From: Ruminococcus sp. | GTDB taxonomy: Bacteria > Bacillota > Clostridia > Oscillospirales > Ruminococcaceae | Length of the DNA: 64,000 bases | Direction of reading: 5' to 3' | Assembly: GCA_021199375.1 (NCBI GenBank) | Contig: JAJQIB010000014.1 | Location: 1 to 64,000 of the forward strand | In this document: positions 1 to 9,913 of the stretch, piece by piece | Layout of the letters: each line of letters begins with the position of its first letter | Numbering within the stretch: position 1 is the first letter of the stretch | Notes under the pieces: generated by a model | Told to the model about the DNA's origin: nothing | Databases searched by the model: none | Seen by the model: the letters and a program-made list of their open reading frames with translations, nothing else | Position numbers and translations under genes: made by a program

Positions 1-75
1 CTGGTGTAGCTCAGTTGGTAGAGCAGCTGATTTGTAATCAGCAGGTCGGGGGTTCGAGTCCGTCCACCAGCTCCA
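1..75 (+). tRNA. tRNA-Thr (TGT), missing its first base at the window edge
   Basis: Full cloverleaf except base 1, which should be a G just outside the window. The acceptor 3' strand CACCAGC (65-71) pairs with CTGGTG at the start. The anticodon loop TTTGTAA gives anticodon TGT. The T-loop GGTTCGAGTCC is canonical and CCA is encoded at 73-75. It heads a short tRNA cluster with tRNA-Tyr. Confidence 0.95.
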
Positions 76-84
76 ATTTAATAT

Positions 85-166
85 GGGAGAATTCCCGAGT
101 GGCCAAAGGGGGCAGACTGTAAATCTGTTGCTTCTAGCTTCGATGGTTCGAATCCATCTTCTCCCA
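85..166 (+). tRNA. tRNA-Tyr (GTA)
   Basis: Acceptor GGGAGAA (85-91) pairs with TTCTCCC (159-165), with discriminator A at 166. The anticodon stem-loop CAGACTGTAAATCTG gives anticodon GTA. A long variable arm (TTGCTTCTAGCTTCGA) marks a class II tRNA. The next bases are TCCA, so CCA is offset by one base from the expected position and may be added after transcription. It lies 9 bp after tRNA-Thr. Confidence 0.95.
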
Positions 167-171
167 TCCAT

Positions 172-197
172 AAGACCTCTTTTCGAGGTCTTTTTTT
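172..197 (+). terminator. Rho-independent terminator of the tRNA cluster
   Basis: Perfect 8-bp stem AAGACCTC / GAGGTCTT (172-179 / 185-192) with a 5-nt loop, followed by five T residues. Confidence 0.9.
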
Positions 198-218
198 ATT
201 GACTTTATTGACATCGAC

Positions 219-250
219 AAAAAAGCAGGAGCCTTTTCTAGCTCCCGCTT
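219..250 (-). terminator. Terminator of the htrA operon
   Basis: Inverted repeat AAGCAGGAGC (223-232) and GCTCCCGCTT (241-250), with A-rich sequence at 219-222 that reads as a U-run on the minus strand. It lies directly after the htrA stop codon. Confidence 0.85.
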
Positions 251-258
251 AATGGTCA

Positions 259-1683
259 TTATTCATCCTGCGAGCCTTCCTCATCAGACTCCTCAGCTTC
301 AATCATCGCCGTTTTGTCTGAGTTTAGCTCAAATGTTATTTCAAACTCCTCGTAGCTTCCGTCGTCGTTTAATCTGTATACCTTACAGGTCATGGTGTCG
401 CCTGCTTTAAGCTCGTTCATTATCTCGGTGACCTGATTGCTGTCGGATGTTGCAGCTCCGTTCATCTCGGTAATTATATCGCCCTCCTGAAGCTCGGTTT
501 GAGCGACGTTGCACTCCTCATCAATCGTCACCACATAAAGTCCTGCCACAAGCCCGTAAATCTCCGCAGAGTCCTCGGTGATTGCGTAGTAGGTGATTCC
601 CACCCTTCCACGATCTGGAATGTATCCGTTTTCCATAAGCTCCTCAATTATCGGCTTAGCTGAGTTTGTCGTTATCGCAAAGCCCATGTTGTCATAGCTC
701 GTTGACATCAGCTTTGAGGAGGTTATACCTATAACCTGACCGTACATATTAAATAGTGCGCCGCCGGAGTTTCCTGGATTTATCGCAGCGTCTATTTGTA
801 TGCAGTTCATAGCCGTGGCACTGTTTTCAGCACGGATAAGTCGGTCAAGTCCTGAGATAATACCCTTTGTTACGCTGTTGGTGTAGCCTGCTGGCGAGCC
901 TACCGTTACGACCTCATCGCCCAGCTCGCACAAATCTGAGTCTGCAAACTGTGCGGGCGTAAGTCCATCGGCTCCTATCTTTATGACTGCGATGTCGGTT
1001 GAGCTGTCAGAGCCTACAATTGTCGCCGCATACTCGGTTTCGTCATACAGTACAACGGTAATTCCAAAGTCCGCTCCGTCAATTACGTGCGCATTTGTAA
1101 CAATATAGCCGTCCTCTGATAGTATGATTCCGCTGCCCTGACTTGAGGGAATCACAGCATCCTCAGTGTACACCTTAAGCTCGACCACGCTCGGAAGCAC
1201 CGCCTTTGCAATTCCTGCAGCGGTGTAGCTGCCATCCTCATTTTGGTATTTGTCGTCAAGCTCAGGAGTTTCTGCAATCGGAAGAGTAAACTCAATGGTT
1301 TCGTCCGACTTAAACAGGCTTGTAAACCACCCCTTGCCATGCTGAAGCGCAATTGTATAGCTCAATATAAGCAGAATAATAACTGCTACTGTGATTATCC
1401 ACAGCACCCTTTTTGAGAATCGGTGACTCTTGACCTGCTCAACCTCCTCCCAAAAATCCGCCTCGTCTGGATCCGGAAGCACTCGGTTTATATAAAGCAG
1501 ACTGTCCTCCTTCGGCTCGCTTTCGGCATTCGCCTTACCAGGCTTATCCTTATAGCTTACGCTTTCAAGCAGCTGCTCAAACCAAGCATCATCCTGCGCT
1601 TGTTTGTCCGTTTGAGTGCCATTTTCGTCCTTAGGTGCTTCTCCCGTTTCATTCATATTTTTATCCATTTCATTGCTATCCAT
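259..1683 (-). CDS. htrA: Membrane-anchored HtrA/DegP-type serine protease (S1C) with one PDZ domain
   Basis: 474 aa from the ATG at 1683. A GTG at 1698 is also in frame, but its AAAGG ribosome site touches the start codon, whereas the same site serves the ATG. The order is an acidic cytoplasmic region (about 1-90), one membrane segment (about 92-113), a trypsin-like domain and a C-terminal PDZ domain (about 375-460). The catalytic triad is visible as His199 (TNAHV), Asp230 (TDIAV) and Ser306 (GNSGG). Enzymes of this family degrade misfolded or mislocalised proteins outside the membrane. The gene is last in an operon after a two-component system, 41 bp past the kinase stop, suggesting it is a target or partner of that system in envelope stress. 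Family assignment is secure; the substrate is unknown. Confidence 0.95.
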   Translation of the reverse strand: MDSNEMDKNMNETGEAPKDENGTQTDKQAQDDAWFEQLLESVSYKDKPGKANAESEPKEDSLLYINRVLPDPDEADFWEEVEQVKSHRFSKRVLWIITVAVIILLILSYTIALQHGKGWFTSLFKSDETIEFTLPIAETPELDDKYQNEDGSYTAAGIAKAVLPSVVELKVYTEDAVIPSSQGSGIILSEDGYIVTNAHVIDGADFGITVVLYDETEYAATIVGSDSSTDIAVIKIGADGLTPAQFADSDLCELGDEVVTVGSPAGYTNSVTKGIISGLDRLIRAENSATAMNCIQIDAAINPGNSGGALFNMYGQVIGITSSKLMSTSYDNMGFAITTNSAKPIIEELMENGYIPDRGRVGITYYAITEDSAEIYGLVAGLYVVTIDEECNVAQTELQEGDIITEMNGAATSDSNQVTEIMNELKAGDTMTCKVYRLNDDGSYEEFEITFELNSDKTAMIEAEESDEEGSQDE

Positions 1684-1724
1684 TGAAAAAACACGCACCT
1701 TTCGGAAAATATTTAGGTTGCCCC

Positions 1725-3155
1725 TTAGCTTACGTCCTTATTCGGCAGTGAGAACATAAATTCTGTGTACTCGCCCACTACAGATCTAACTTGAATTTTG
1801 CCGCCGTGAAGCTTTATAATAGATCTAACAATGTTAAGTCCAAGTCCTACGCCTGTAGCGTCCTCACTTCTCGATTTATCCGTTTTGTAAAATCTGTCAA
1901 ATACAAGGGAAAGCTCCTCCTGTGAGAGTCCCTCACCGCTGTTACGGATGTAAATTACCGTCAGATATCCGACCTCCTCAAAGCGAAAGCTTATATAGCC
2001 GTCCTTGTTGACAAACTTAATGGCATTTTCAAGCAGGTTGTAAATTACCTGATGAATAAGATCGTTGTCCGCCCAAAGGTTATAGCGCTTTTCGGTATCA
2101 AGTCCACGTATGTCGATGTTCTTTTCCTCAAGACGCTTTTCGAAGGTTACAAGCGTATCTACAATTGGATCTAGCACCGAAAATGACGTGAAGTTAGGCT
2201 TTAGCTCGCCCGATTCGATCTTTGCAAGGTTGAGCATGCTCCTTACAAGACGTGTCAGACGGTGTACCTCGGATGAAATTATCTTAAGATAATGCTGCTC
2301 CTCCTCAGGCGGAATTGTCTTATCGAGCATACCGTCGACAAATCCTCCGATTGAGGTCATAGGAGTTCTTAGCTCGTGCGATACATTAGCGACAAAGCTG
2401 TTACGCATGGTGTCATAGCTTTTTAGCGATGAAGCCATCTCGTTCATTGCAGAGGCAAGGTCGTTAAACTCCGCCTCGTCATACTCAGGAAGCTGTATAT
2501 CGAAATCCCCACGGCCTATCTTCTTTGCAGCATCTGACATCTCCTTTATCGGTGCAGTAAGCTTTACTGTGGTTAAGTATATGATTATAACCGAGATGAT
2601 AAGAACAATTACTGCGGAGATTATGAATATCTCCATGATATCGCGCGTATAGCTATTAGTAGCCTCTCTTGATGTAACGGCTATCAGGCAATAGGTAGGA
2701 CCATTTCCTGAAAAGGTTTTGCCGACTGTCAGCACTGCGCTTGAGAAAATCTGATCTATGTCGGTGTTTACACTTGTCACAGTCTCGCCGTATTGTGATA
2801 TAAAATCCGTTCCTAGGTCATGCTCATAGATTTCCTCTAGGTCATCCGCCAGGTCGGAGGAAAGTATAATCTCTCCCGATGAATTAAAAAGGATGTAGTC
2901 AGCGCTTGTGTTGTCCGCATACTCGCTTATTTTATCCTGTACATCTGCCTTCCAGCTCATTGGCTCTTCAAGCATACTTTCCGATATATAGGTGGTCAGT
3001 CCCGTAATTGAGCCTTCAAGCGTTGAGCGATTGCTGTTGTTAAAGTAGTATGAAGAAATAAGCAGTAATACTGCTCCTAAGCATATAAAGCTTACCAGTA
3101 TTACTGCCATACAAATCAGAAAGTATTTAGACAAAAGACTTCTGCGATTACTCAT
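1725..3155 (-). CDS. Transmembrane sensor histidine kinase (HAMP, HisKA, HATPase)
   Basis: 476 aa. A first membrane segment (about 11-35) and a second (about 173-195) flank an extracellular sensor region of about 135 residues. HAMP follows (about 196-250), then the HisKA dimerisation domain with phospho-acceptor His260 in the motif SHELRTP, and the ATPase domain with N box (NLLENAIKF), G boxes and the motif GVGLGL. The architecture matches VicK/ResE/PhoR-type kinases. It starts inside the end of the response-regulator gene (8-bp overlap), so the two are translationally coupled and very probably cognate. The signal sensed cannot be read from the sequence; linkage to htrA favours cell-envelope stress. 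Confidence 0.93.
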   Translation of the reverse strand: MSNRRSLLSKYFLICMAVILVSFICLGAVLLLISSYYFNNSNRSTLEGSITGLTTYISESMLEEPMSWKADVQDKISEYADNTSADYILFNSSGEIILSSDLADDLEEIYEHDLGTDFISQYGETVTSVNTDIDQIFSSAVLTVGKTFSGNGPTYCLIAVTSREATNSYTRDIMEIFIISAVIVLIISVIIIYLTTVKLTAPIKEMSDAAKKIGRGDFDIQLPEYDEAEFNDLASAMNEMASSLKSYDTMRNSFVANVSHELRTPMTSIGGFVDGMLDKTIPPEEEQHYLKIISSEVHRLTRLVRSMLNLAKIESGELKPNFTSFSVLDPIVDTLVTFEKRLEEKNIDIRGLDTEKRYNLWADNDLIHQVIYNLLENAIKFVNKDGYISFRFEEVGYLTVIYIRNSGEGLSQEELSLVFDRFYKTDKSRSEDATGVGLGLNIVRSIIKLHGGKIQVRSVVGEYTEFMFSLPNKDVS

Positions 3156-3849
3156 TGTTTTCTATAACTTCAAATTTGTATCCGACACCCCAAACGGTCT
3201 TTAGCGACCACTGGTCGGAAACGCCCTCTAGCTTTTCACGAAGTCTTTTTACGTGAACATCAATCGTTCTGGAATCGCCGTAATACTCAAAGCCCCAAAC
3301 CTCGTCAAGAAGCTGATCACGGGTGTAAACACGATTAGGATTGGATGCAAGGTGGAAGAGCAGCTCAAGCTCCTTAGGAGGAGTATCAAGCACAACGCCG
3401 TCAACCTTAAGCTCGTATCTTGTCATGTTTACTGAAAGCTTGTCGTACTTGACCTCCTTGACCTCAGCCTCGCCTGAGGACTGTCCGACTCTGCGGTAAA
3501 CTGCCTTGATTCTTGCGATTACTTCCTTTGTATCAAAGGGCTTAACTACGTAATCGTCAGCGCCAAGCTCAAGACCTAAAACCTTATCAAAGGTTTCCTG
3601 CTTAGCGGTGATCATGATTATCGGCACGTTCGACTTCTTGCGGATTTCTCTGCATACCTGCCAGCCGTCAATTCCGGGAAGCATGATGTCAAGAAGTATA
3701 ATGTCAGGCTTAAGAGCGTTAAACTTAACAACTGCCTCTTCACCGTCATGCGCCAAAATTACGCCATAGCCTTCTTTTTCTAAATAAAGCCTTAACAGCT
3801 CACAAATATTCTTATCATCGTCTACAACTAAAGCTCTACCAAGCGACAT
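3148..3849 (-). CDS. OmpR/PhoB-family response regulator
   Basis: 233 aa. An N-terminal receiver domain has the acidic pocket at Asp10-12, phospho-acceptor Asp54 (LLDIMLPG), Thr81 and Lys103 (KPFD). A C-terminal winged-helix DNA-binding domain (about 130-230) ends in the family pattern RTIDVHVKRLREKL. The ATG at 3849 has an excellent GGAGG ribosome site 9 bases upstream. It is the first gene of the regulator-kinase-htrA operon. It probably binds direct repeats in promoters of envelope genes, which is the family norm and not shown here. Confidence 0.94.
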   Translation of the reverse strand: MSLGRALVVDDDKNICELLRLYLEKEGYGVILAHDGEEAVVKFNALKPDIILLDIMLPGIDGWQVCREIRKKSNVPIIMITAKQETFDKVLGLELGADDYVVKPFDTKEVIARIKAVYRRVGQSSGEAEVKEVKYDKLSVNMTRYELKVDGVVLDTPPKELELLFHLASNPNRVYTRDQLLDEVWGFEYYGDSRTIDVHVKRLREKLEGVSDQWSLKTVWGVGYKFEVIENNE

Positions 3850-4246
3850 ATAATATATCCTCCTTCAAAAATATGAATTGTCTGTCCTTCCTTTGTAAAA
3901 ATTAGAAATTTTAAATTTTAGCGTTGATATTTCTAATTGGTACTTTTATTATAACAAATTCACAAACGCAATTGGTGAATAAATAGTTAATATATATTTA
4001 ACAAATTGCATTTCGAGCAAATTTTTCGTAAACAAAAAATGTTTCTATTTATAAATTCATATTTTCCAATTTTATCTTACACCTTTTATGTGTAAGGATG
4101 AAAATATTGGTGTTAAATTTTAATGATAAAATATGAAACTGCCAAATATTTCGAAAAAATACATGCATTTGTGCACAAAAAGTTTCAATAATACTGGCAC
4201 AAATTTATGCAAGTATACAAACTTTGAAAAATATCGCAAATACCCC
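3850..4246. other. AT-rich divergent intergenic region
   Basis: It separates the minus-strand regulator operon from groESL. No gene is supported. A TATAAT-like hexamer reads on the minus strand near 3945-3960, ahead of the regulator gene, but I see no good -35 for it. The rest is AT-rich without a recognisable element. Confidence 0.5.
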
Positions 4247-4274
4247 TTGCATTTTTCTGAAAAGGTGCTAAAAT
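4247..4274 (+). promoter_or_regulatory. Sigma-A promoter of groESL
   Basis: -35 TTGCAT (4247-4252), 16-bp spacer, -10 TAAAAT (4269-4274). The CIRCE operator starts 5 bp downstream, over the expected transcription start. Confidence 0.7.
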
Positions 4275-4278
4275 ATAA

Positions 4279-4305
4279 TTAGCACTCAAAGAGTTCGAGT
4301 GCTAA
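4279..4305 (+). promoter_or_regulatory. CIRCE operator (HrcA-binding site)
   Basis: Perfect inverted repeat TTAGCACTC - 9 bp - GAGTGCTAA, the exact CIRCE consensus. HrcA represses class I heat-shock genes through this element. hrcA itself is not in the window. Confidence 0.97.
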
Positions 4306-4337
4306 CACTTGAGCAGGTCAACTGCTAAAAGCATTAA

Positions 4338-4640
<303 letters not shown>

Positions 4641-4666
4641 TTTATTTAGTGAAGGTATGGAGGTAA

Positions 4667-6313
<1,647 letters not shown>

Positions 6314-6370
6314 TTTAGCGAAGCTGAATTCATTCCTAAAAAATAAGAATTCATATTAAACAACTCCTTC

Positions 6371-6410
6371 TAAAAAAATGACCGCACAAAGCGTGATGCC
6401 CTGTGCGGTC
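6371..6410 (-). terminator. Terminator of the arginine operon, convergent with groEL
   Basis: Stem GACCGCACA (6380-6388) / TGTGCGGTC (6402-6410), with seven A residues at 6372-6378 that form the U-run on the minus strand. On the plus strand the trailing sequence is GTTTATT, so it may also weakly end groEL transcripts. Confidence 0.85.
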
Positions 6411-6432
6411 GTTTATTCTCTTTAATCTAGGG

Positions 6433-7344
6433 TTACTTGTCGCCCATAACCTTAACCATAACAGCCTTTTGAGCGTGAAGGCGGTTTTCTGCTTCGTCAA
6501 AGATTTCATTTGCGTGCTCCTCAAAAACCTTTGCGGTGATTTCCTCCTCGCGGTGAGCAGGCAGGCAGTGCTGAACCATAGCATCAGGCTTAGCGGCAGC
6601 CATGACCTCATCGTTTATCTGGAAGCCCTTGAACGCTACCTTGCGCTTTTCGGTTTCAGCCTCCTCGCCCATTGAGGTCCAAACGTCGGTGTAAACCACG
6701 TCTGCATCCTTTACAGCGGCTAAAATGTCGTCTGTCATGATGTATTTGTCGCCATAATCCTTAGCGAAGTCGAGAACCCTTTCGTCAGGCTGATAGTCCT
6801 TGGGGCAGGCTATTGCAACGGTCATACCGACCTTTAGTCCGCCAACTATAAGTGAATTTGCCATGTTGTTTCCGTCACCGATATAGCATAGCTTTAGTCC
6901 GTCAAGGCGGTTTTTATGCTCACGAATTGTCATAAGGTCGGCAAGCACCTGGCAGGGATGACAAAAGTCTGTCAGTCCGTTGATTACGGGTATAGAGCCG
7001 TACTCAGCCAAATCCTCTACCTCCTTTTGCTCGAAGGTGCGAATCATGATTCCATCAAGATAGCGTGACAGAACCCTTGCGGTATCCTGTACAGGCTCGC
7101 CTCTGCCAATCTGTAGGTCACGGTTTGATAGAAACAGTGCCTGACCGCCAAGCTGATACATACCCGTTTCAAAGCTTACACGGGTACGTGTGGACGACTT
7201 TTGAAAGATCATGCCCAGCGTTTTGCCCTTTAAAACCTTGTGCTCAATTCCGTTTTTGTTCTCGTACTTTAGCTGGTCAGCTAGGTTTAAAATCTCAATA
7301 ATCTCTTCCTTAGATAGATCCAGTAGTTTTAGTAAATGCTTCAT
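6433..7344 (-). CDS. argF: Ornithine carbamoyltransferase
   Basis: 303 aa, normal length. It makes citrulline from ornithine and carbamoyl phosphate in the cytoplasm. Signature motifs are STRTR (carbamoyl-phosphate binding), FCHPCQ and HCLPAHR (ornithine binding), which together separate it from aspartate carbamoyltransferase. It is the last gene of the arginine operon, 16 bp after argD, and is followed by a terminator. Operon context with only biosynthetic genes argues for the anabolic enzyme over a catabolic arcB. Confidence 0.96.
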   Translation of the reverse strand: MKHLLKLLDLSKEEIIEILNLADQLKYENKNGIEHKVLKGKTLGMIFQKSSTRTRVSFETGMYQLGGQALFLSNRDLQIGRGEPVQDTARVLSRYLDGIMIRTFEQKEVEDLAEYGSIPVINGLTDFCHPCQVLADLMTIREHKNRLDGLKLCYIGDGNNMANSLIVGGLKVGMTVAIACPKDYQPDERVLDFAKDYGDKYIMTDDILAAVKDADVVYTDVWTSMGEEAETEKRKVAFKGFQINDEVMAAAKPDAMVQHCLPAHREEEITAKVFEEHANEIFDEAENRLHAQKAVMVKVMGDK

Positions 7345-7360
7345 GTTATATTTCCCTTTC

Positions 7361-8548
7361 TTACTTTAAAATTTCGGATAAAATGCTTATGCCCTTGTCG
7401 ATTTCCTCATAGCTTATGTTAAGAGGCGGCAAAAATCTCAGCTTTTCCTTAGCTGTTAGGACGAGAAGTCCATTTTCAAGGCAGGCTTTGCAAGCTTCAG
7501 CCGCTTTTTTGCTCTTTAGGCGTACGCCGAGCATAAGTCCGACTCCGTCAACGCCGTCAACCTCGTCAATTTCTGAAAGCTTTTGACGTATGTATTCGCC
7601 CTTTTTTGTGACCTCATCGGTAAAGCCGTCCTCAAGCACTGTTTCAAGCACTGCTATTCCGCCGGCACAGGCTAGGGGATTACCGCCGAATGTCGAGCCG
7701 TGAGTGCCTGGAACAAGCACATCAGAGCAGCTTTTATCTGCCATGCAAACTCCGATTGGCACGCCGCCTGCTAGTCCCTTTGCAAGGGTAGTTATGTTAG
7801 GCTTTACGCCATACACCTGTGATGTAAGCATTTTACCGCTTCTTCCAACACCAGTCTGAACCTCGTCTGCAATGGTGAGTATATCACGCTTAGCGCACTC
7901 TTCAATTATTACATCAACAAACTCCTTGTCAAGCGGTACAACTCCGCCCTCGCCCTGAACAAACTCAAACATCACGGCGCAAACCCTGCCATCAAGCTCG
8001 TTAAGCGTCTTAATAAGCCCCTCAGAATCATTAGCCTTTACGTTTACAAAGCCGGGTAGGAAGGGGAAGAAGTAGTTATGAAAAACATCCTGTCCTGTAG
8101 CGGAAAGAGTAGCCATCGTTCTGCCATGAAATGAGTTTTCAAGCGTTATGATGATATTTCTCTCGGCATCCCTGCCGTACCTGTCGAAGCTGTATTTACG
8201 TGCAATCTTGATAGCGCACTCGTTAGCCTCAGCTCCGCTGTTTCCAAAGAAAAGCTTGTCATAGCCTGTAGCCTCGCACAAAAGCTTTGCAAAATCAGCC
8301 TGCACCTTAGTGTAGTAGTAGTTTGAGGTGTGCTGAATGCTTCTTGCCTGAGCACATACCGCCTCAACCCATTTTTCATTGCAAAAGCCTAGGCTGTTTA
8401 CGCCAATTCCTGAGCCGAAATCTATGTACTGCTTGCCGTTTTCGTCAACGGCGGTGCGGTTTTCACCGTGCTCAAGCACAAGGTCAAAGCGTCCGTAGGA
8501 ACCCATGACGTGCTCGTTAAATTCCTCTATGGTTGTCATTTTTTTCAC
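7361..8548 (-). CDS. argD: Acetylornithine aminotransferase (PLP-dependent, class III)
   Basis: 395 aa. Fold-type I aminotransferase with the motifs FGNSGAEANE, FHGRT, ADEVQTGVGRSGKM and the PLP-lysine region TTLAKGLAGG. It converts N-acetylglutamate semialdehyde to N-acetylornithine. It lies 9 bp after the NADAR gene and 16 bp before argF. The whole cluster makes the arginine-pathway assignment preferable to ornithine or GABA aminotransferase. Confidence 0.95.
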   Translation of the reverse strand: MKKMTTIEEFNEHVMGSYGRFDLVLEHGENRTAVDENGKQYIDFGSGIGVNSLGFCNEKWVEAVCAQARSIQHTSNYYYTKVQADFAKLLCEATGYDKLFFGNSGAEANECAIKIARKYSFDRYGRDAERNIIITLENSFHGRTMATLSATGQDVFHNYFFPFLPGFVNVKANDSEGLIKTLNELDGRVCAVMFEFVQGEGGVVPLDKEFVDVIIEECAKRDILTIADEVQTGVGRSGKMLTSQVYGVKPNITTLAKGLAGGVPIGVCMADKSCSDVLVPGTHGSTFGGNPLACAGGIAVLETVLEDGFTDEVTKKGEYIRQKLSEIDEVDGVDGVGLMLGVRLKSKKAAEACKACLENGLLVLTAKEKLRFLPPLNISYEEIDKGISILSEILK

Positions 8549-8557
8549 TCCTAATAT

Positions 8558-8998
8558 TTAAATCTTGTCTTTGTCTTGTGCATGGCTTTTCATTTCTTCT
8601 CTTACCTGCATAAGAATAATTCCCAAATGGTTAGCTCCTACACCATTTACAGTTCCCCAAATCCTATCGTTCCAATCATTTCCTTCTTCAAGATGTGCGT
8701 CACCGGTAGCGATAAGCTTTTGTGCAAGGTTGGGATTTTGCTCAAACTTTGCACTAACAATCTCCTTCATAAGTGTTAGCTTAACCCTTTCCCAGTCCTT
8801 TCGCAAGGAAATCCTTCTGCCAAGCTTTTTGGCTTCTGATGGATTTAGAGTGGTAAACATCTTTTTATCTTCTGCTTTTGTACACTTTTGAGCTTGAAAT
8901 GCCGCTTCATTGTTTTGGTAGCAAAGACCATCATATACCACAGGACATTCATAAAAATTGCTCAGAAAAAAGTACTCTCCTTTAAAGCTGTTAATCAT
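8558..8998 (-). CDS. NADAR/YbiA-family protein (probable N-glycosidase) inside the arginine operon
   Basis: 146 aa from the ATG at 8998, chosen because family similarity begins at once (INSFKGEYFFLSNFY) and a GGGAG site lies upstream. A longer reading would begin inside argB. Conserved blocks are FLSNFY, NNEAAFQAQK, AKKLGRRI and the C-terminal NDRIWGTVNGVGANHLG. Known members cleave N-glycosidic bonds: YbiA-like proteins act on reactive riboflavin intermediates, and NADAR proteins remove ADP-ribose from guanine in DNA. The role here is not known. It sits between argB (37 bp) and argD (9 bp), on the same strand, so it is co-transcribed with arginine synthesis. Confidence 0.85.
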   Translation of the reverse strand: MINSFKGEYFFLSNFYECPVVYDGLCYQNNEAAFQAQKCTKAEDKKMFTTLNPSEAKKLGRRISLRKDWERVKLTLMKEIVSAKFEQNPNLAQKLIATGDAHLEEGNDWNDRIWGTVNGVGANHLGIILMQVREEMKSHAQDKDKI

Positions 8999-9035
8999 AT
9001 ACGATTTCACTCCCGGATTATTACTTCTTTTTATT

Positions 9036-9893
9036 TCATATAAACTGTGTTCCCGCACCCTCGTTAGATAAAAGCTCGATAAGTATCGAATGTGGTATTC
9101 TTCCATCGATTATTGAGGTTTTCTTTACTCCTCGTCTTACTGCCTCAACGCAGCATTCTATTTTTGGTATCATGCCACCGCTTATAATTCCTGTGCGCTT
9201 TAGATACGGCACATCGCTTACGTTTACAGAGGATATAAGCGTGCTTGGATCGTTTTTGTCCTCAAGAAGTCCTGCAATGTCGGTCATTAGGATAAGGTTT
9301 TCTGCTCTTAGGCAGGACGCTATTCTTGCGGCAGCTGTATCGGCATTTATATTGTAGCATTGTCCGTCCTCAGATGTCGCAATTGTCGAGATTATCGGCA
9401 CATAGCCGTTATTAAGTGCGTCTAAAATAGGCTTGGTGTTTATCTTATGGATTTGTCCGACATAGCCAAGATCCATATCGCCCTCGAGCTTGTCAGCCAT
9501 AATCATCTGTCCGTCAACTCCGCACAGTCCGAGTGCTTTTGCTCCATGAAGCTGCAGCGCTGATACAAGCTCCTTGTTGACCTTTCCAGCAAGCACCATC
9601 TTCACAATATCGATGGTTTCCTCATCTGTATATCTTAGTCCTCCGACAAAGCGTGATTCCTTGCCCACACGGTCGAGCATGCTGTTTATTTCAGGTCCGC
9701 CACCGTGAACAAGCACAACCTTTATTCCTACCTCGGTAAGAAGCACAATGTCGCTCATTACCGCTTCCTTTAGCTCATTATTTGTCATAGCATTTCCACC
9801 GTACTTTACCACTACTATTTTGTTGTGGTATTTTTGAATGTACGGAAGTGCGTCAATTAAAATCTGTGAGCGCATTTTGTTTGATATGTCCAT
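9036..9893 (-). CDS. argB: N-acetylglutamate kinase
   Basis: 285 aa from the ATG at 9893, which has GGGAT spaced 7-9 bases upstream. An in-frame ATG at 9902 sits directly on that ribosome site, so it is less likely. Amino-acid-kinase fold with VKYGGNAM, LVHGGGPEIN and the ATP-binding C-terminal half. It phosphorylates N-acetylglutamate in step 2 of the acetylated ornithine route. Members with an extra N-terminal helix are usually arginine-inhibited hexamers, and the helix here (ISNKMRSQILIDALPYIQKY) fits that type. Confidence 0.96.
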   Translation of the reverse strand: MDISNKMRSQILIDALPYIQKYHNKIVVVKYGGNAMTNNELKEAVMSDIVLLTEVGIKVVLVHGGGPEINSMLDRVGKESRFVGGLRYTDEETIDIVKMVLAGKVNKELVSALQLHGAKALGLCGVDGQMIMADKLEGDMDLGYVGQIHKINTKPILDALNNGYVPIISTIATSEDGQCYNINADTAAARIASCLRAENLILMTDIAGLLEDKNDPSTLISSVNVSDVPYLKRTGIISGGMIPKIECCVEAVRRGVKKTSIIDGRIPHSILIELLSNEGAGTQFI

Positions 9894-9913
9894 TTTTAAC
9901 ATCCCTTTTTCTA

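Noticed and set aside
6314-6370. Inverted repeat TGAATTC / GAATTCA after groEL as the groEL terminator
   Set aside because: Long loop, AT-rich stem and no T-run; the G/C-rich stem at 6380-6410 is the better candidate.
8565-8891. Plus-strand gene opposite the NADAR gene
   Set aside because: It is the antisense frame of a well-supported coding region, with no ribosome site or promoter.
8999-9106. A longer N-terminus for the NADAR protein starting inside argB
   Set aside because: The extra 36 residues overlap argB in another frame and lack family similarity; the ATG at 8998 has a ribosome site.
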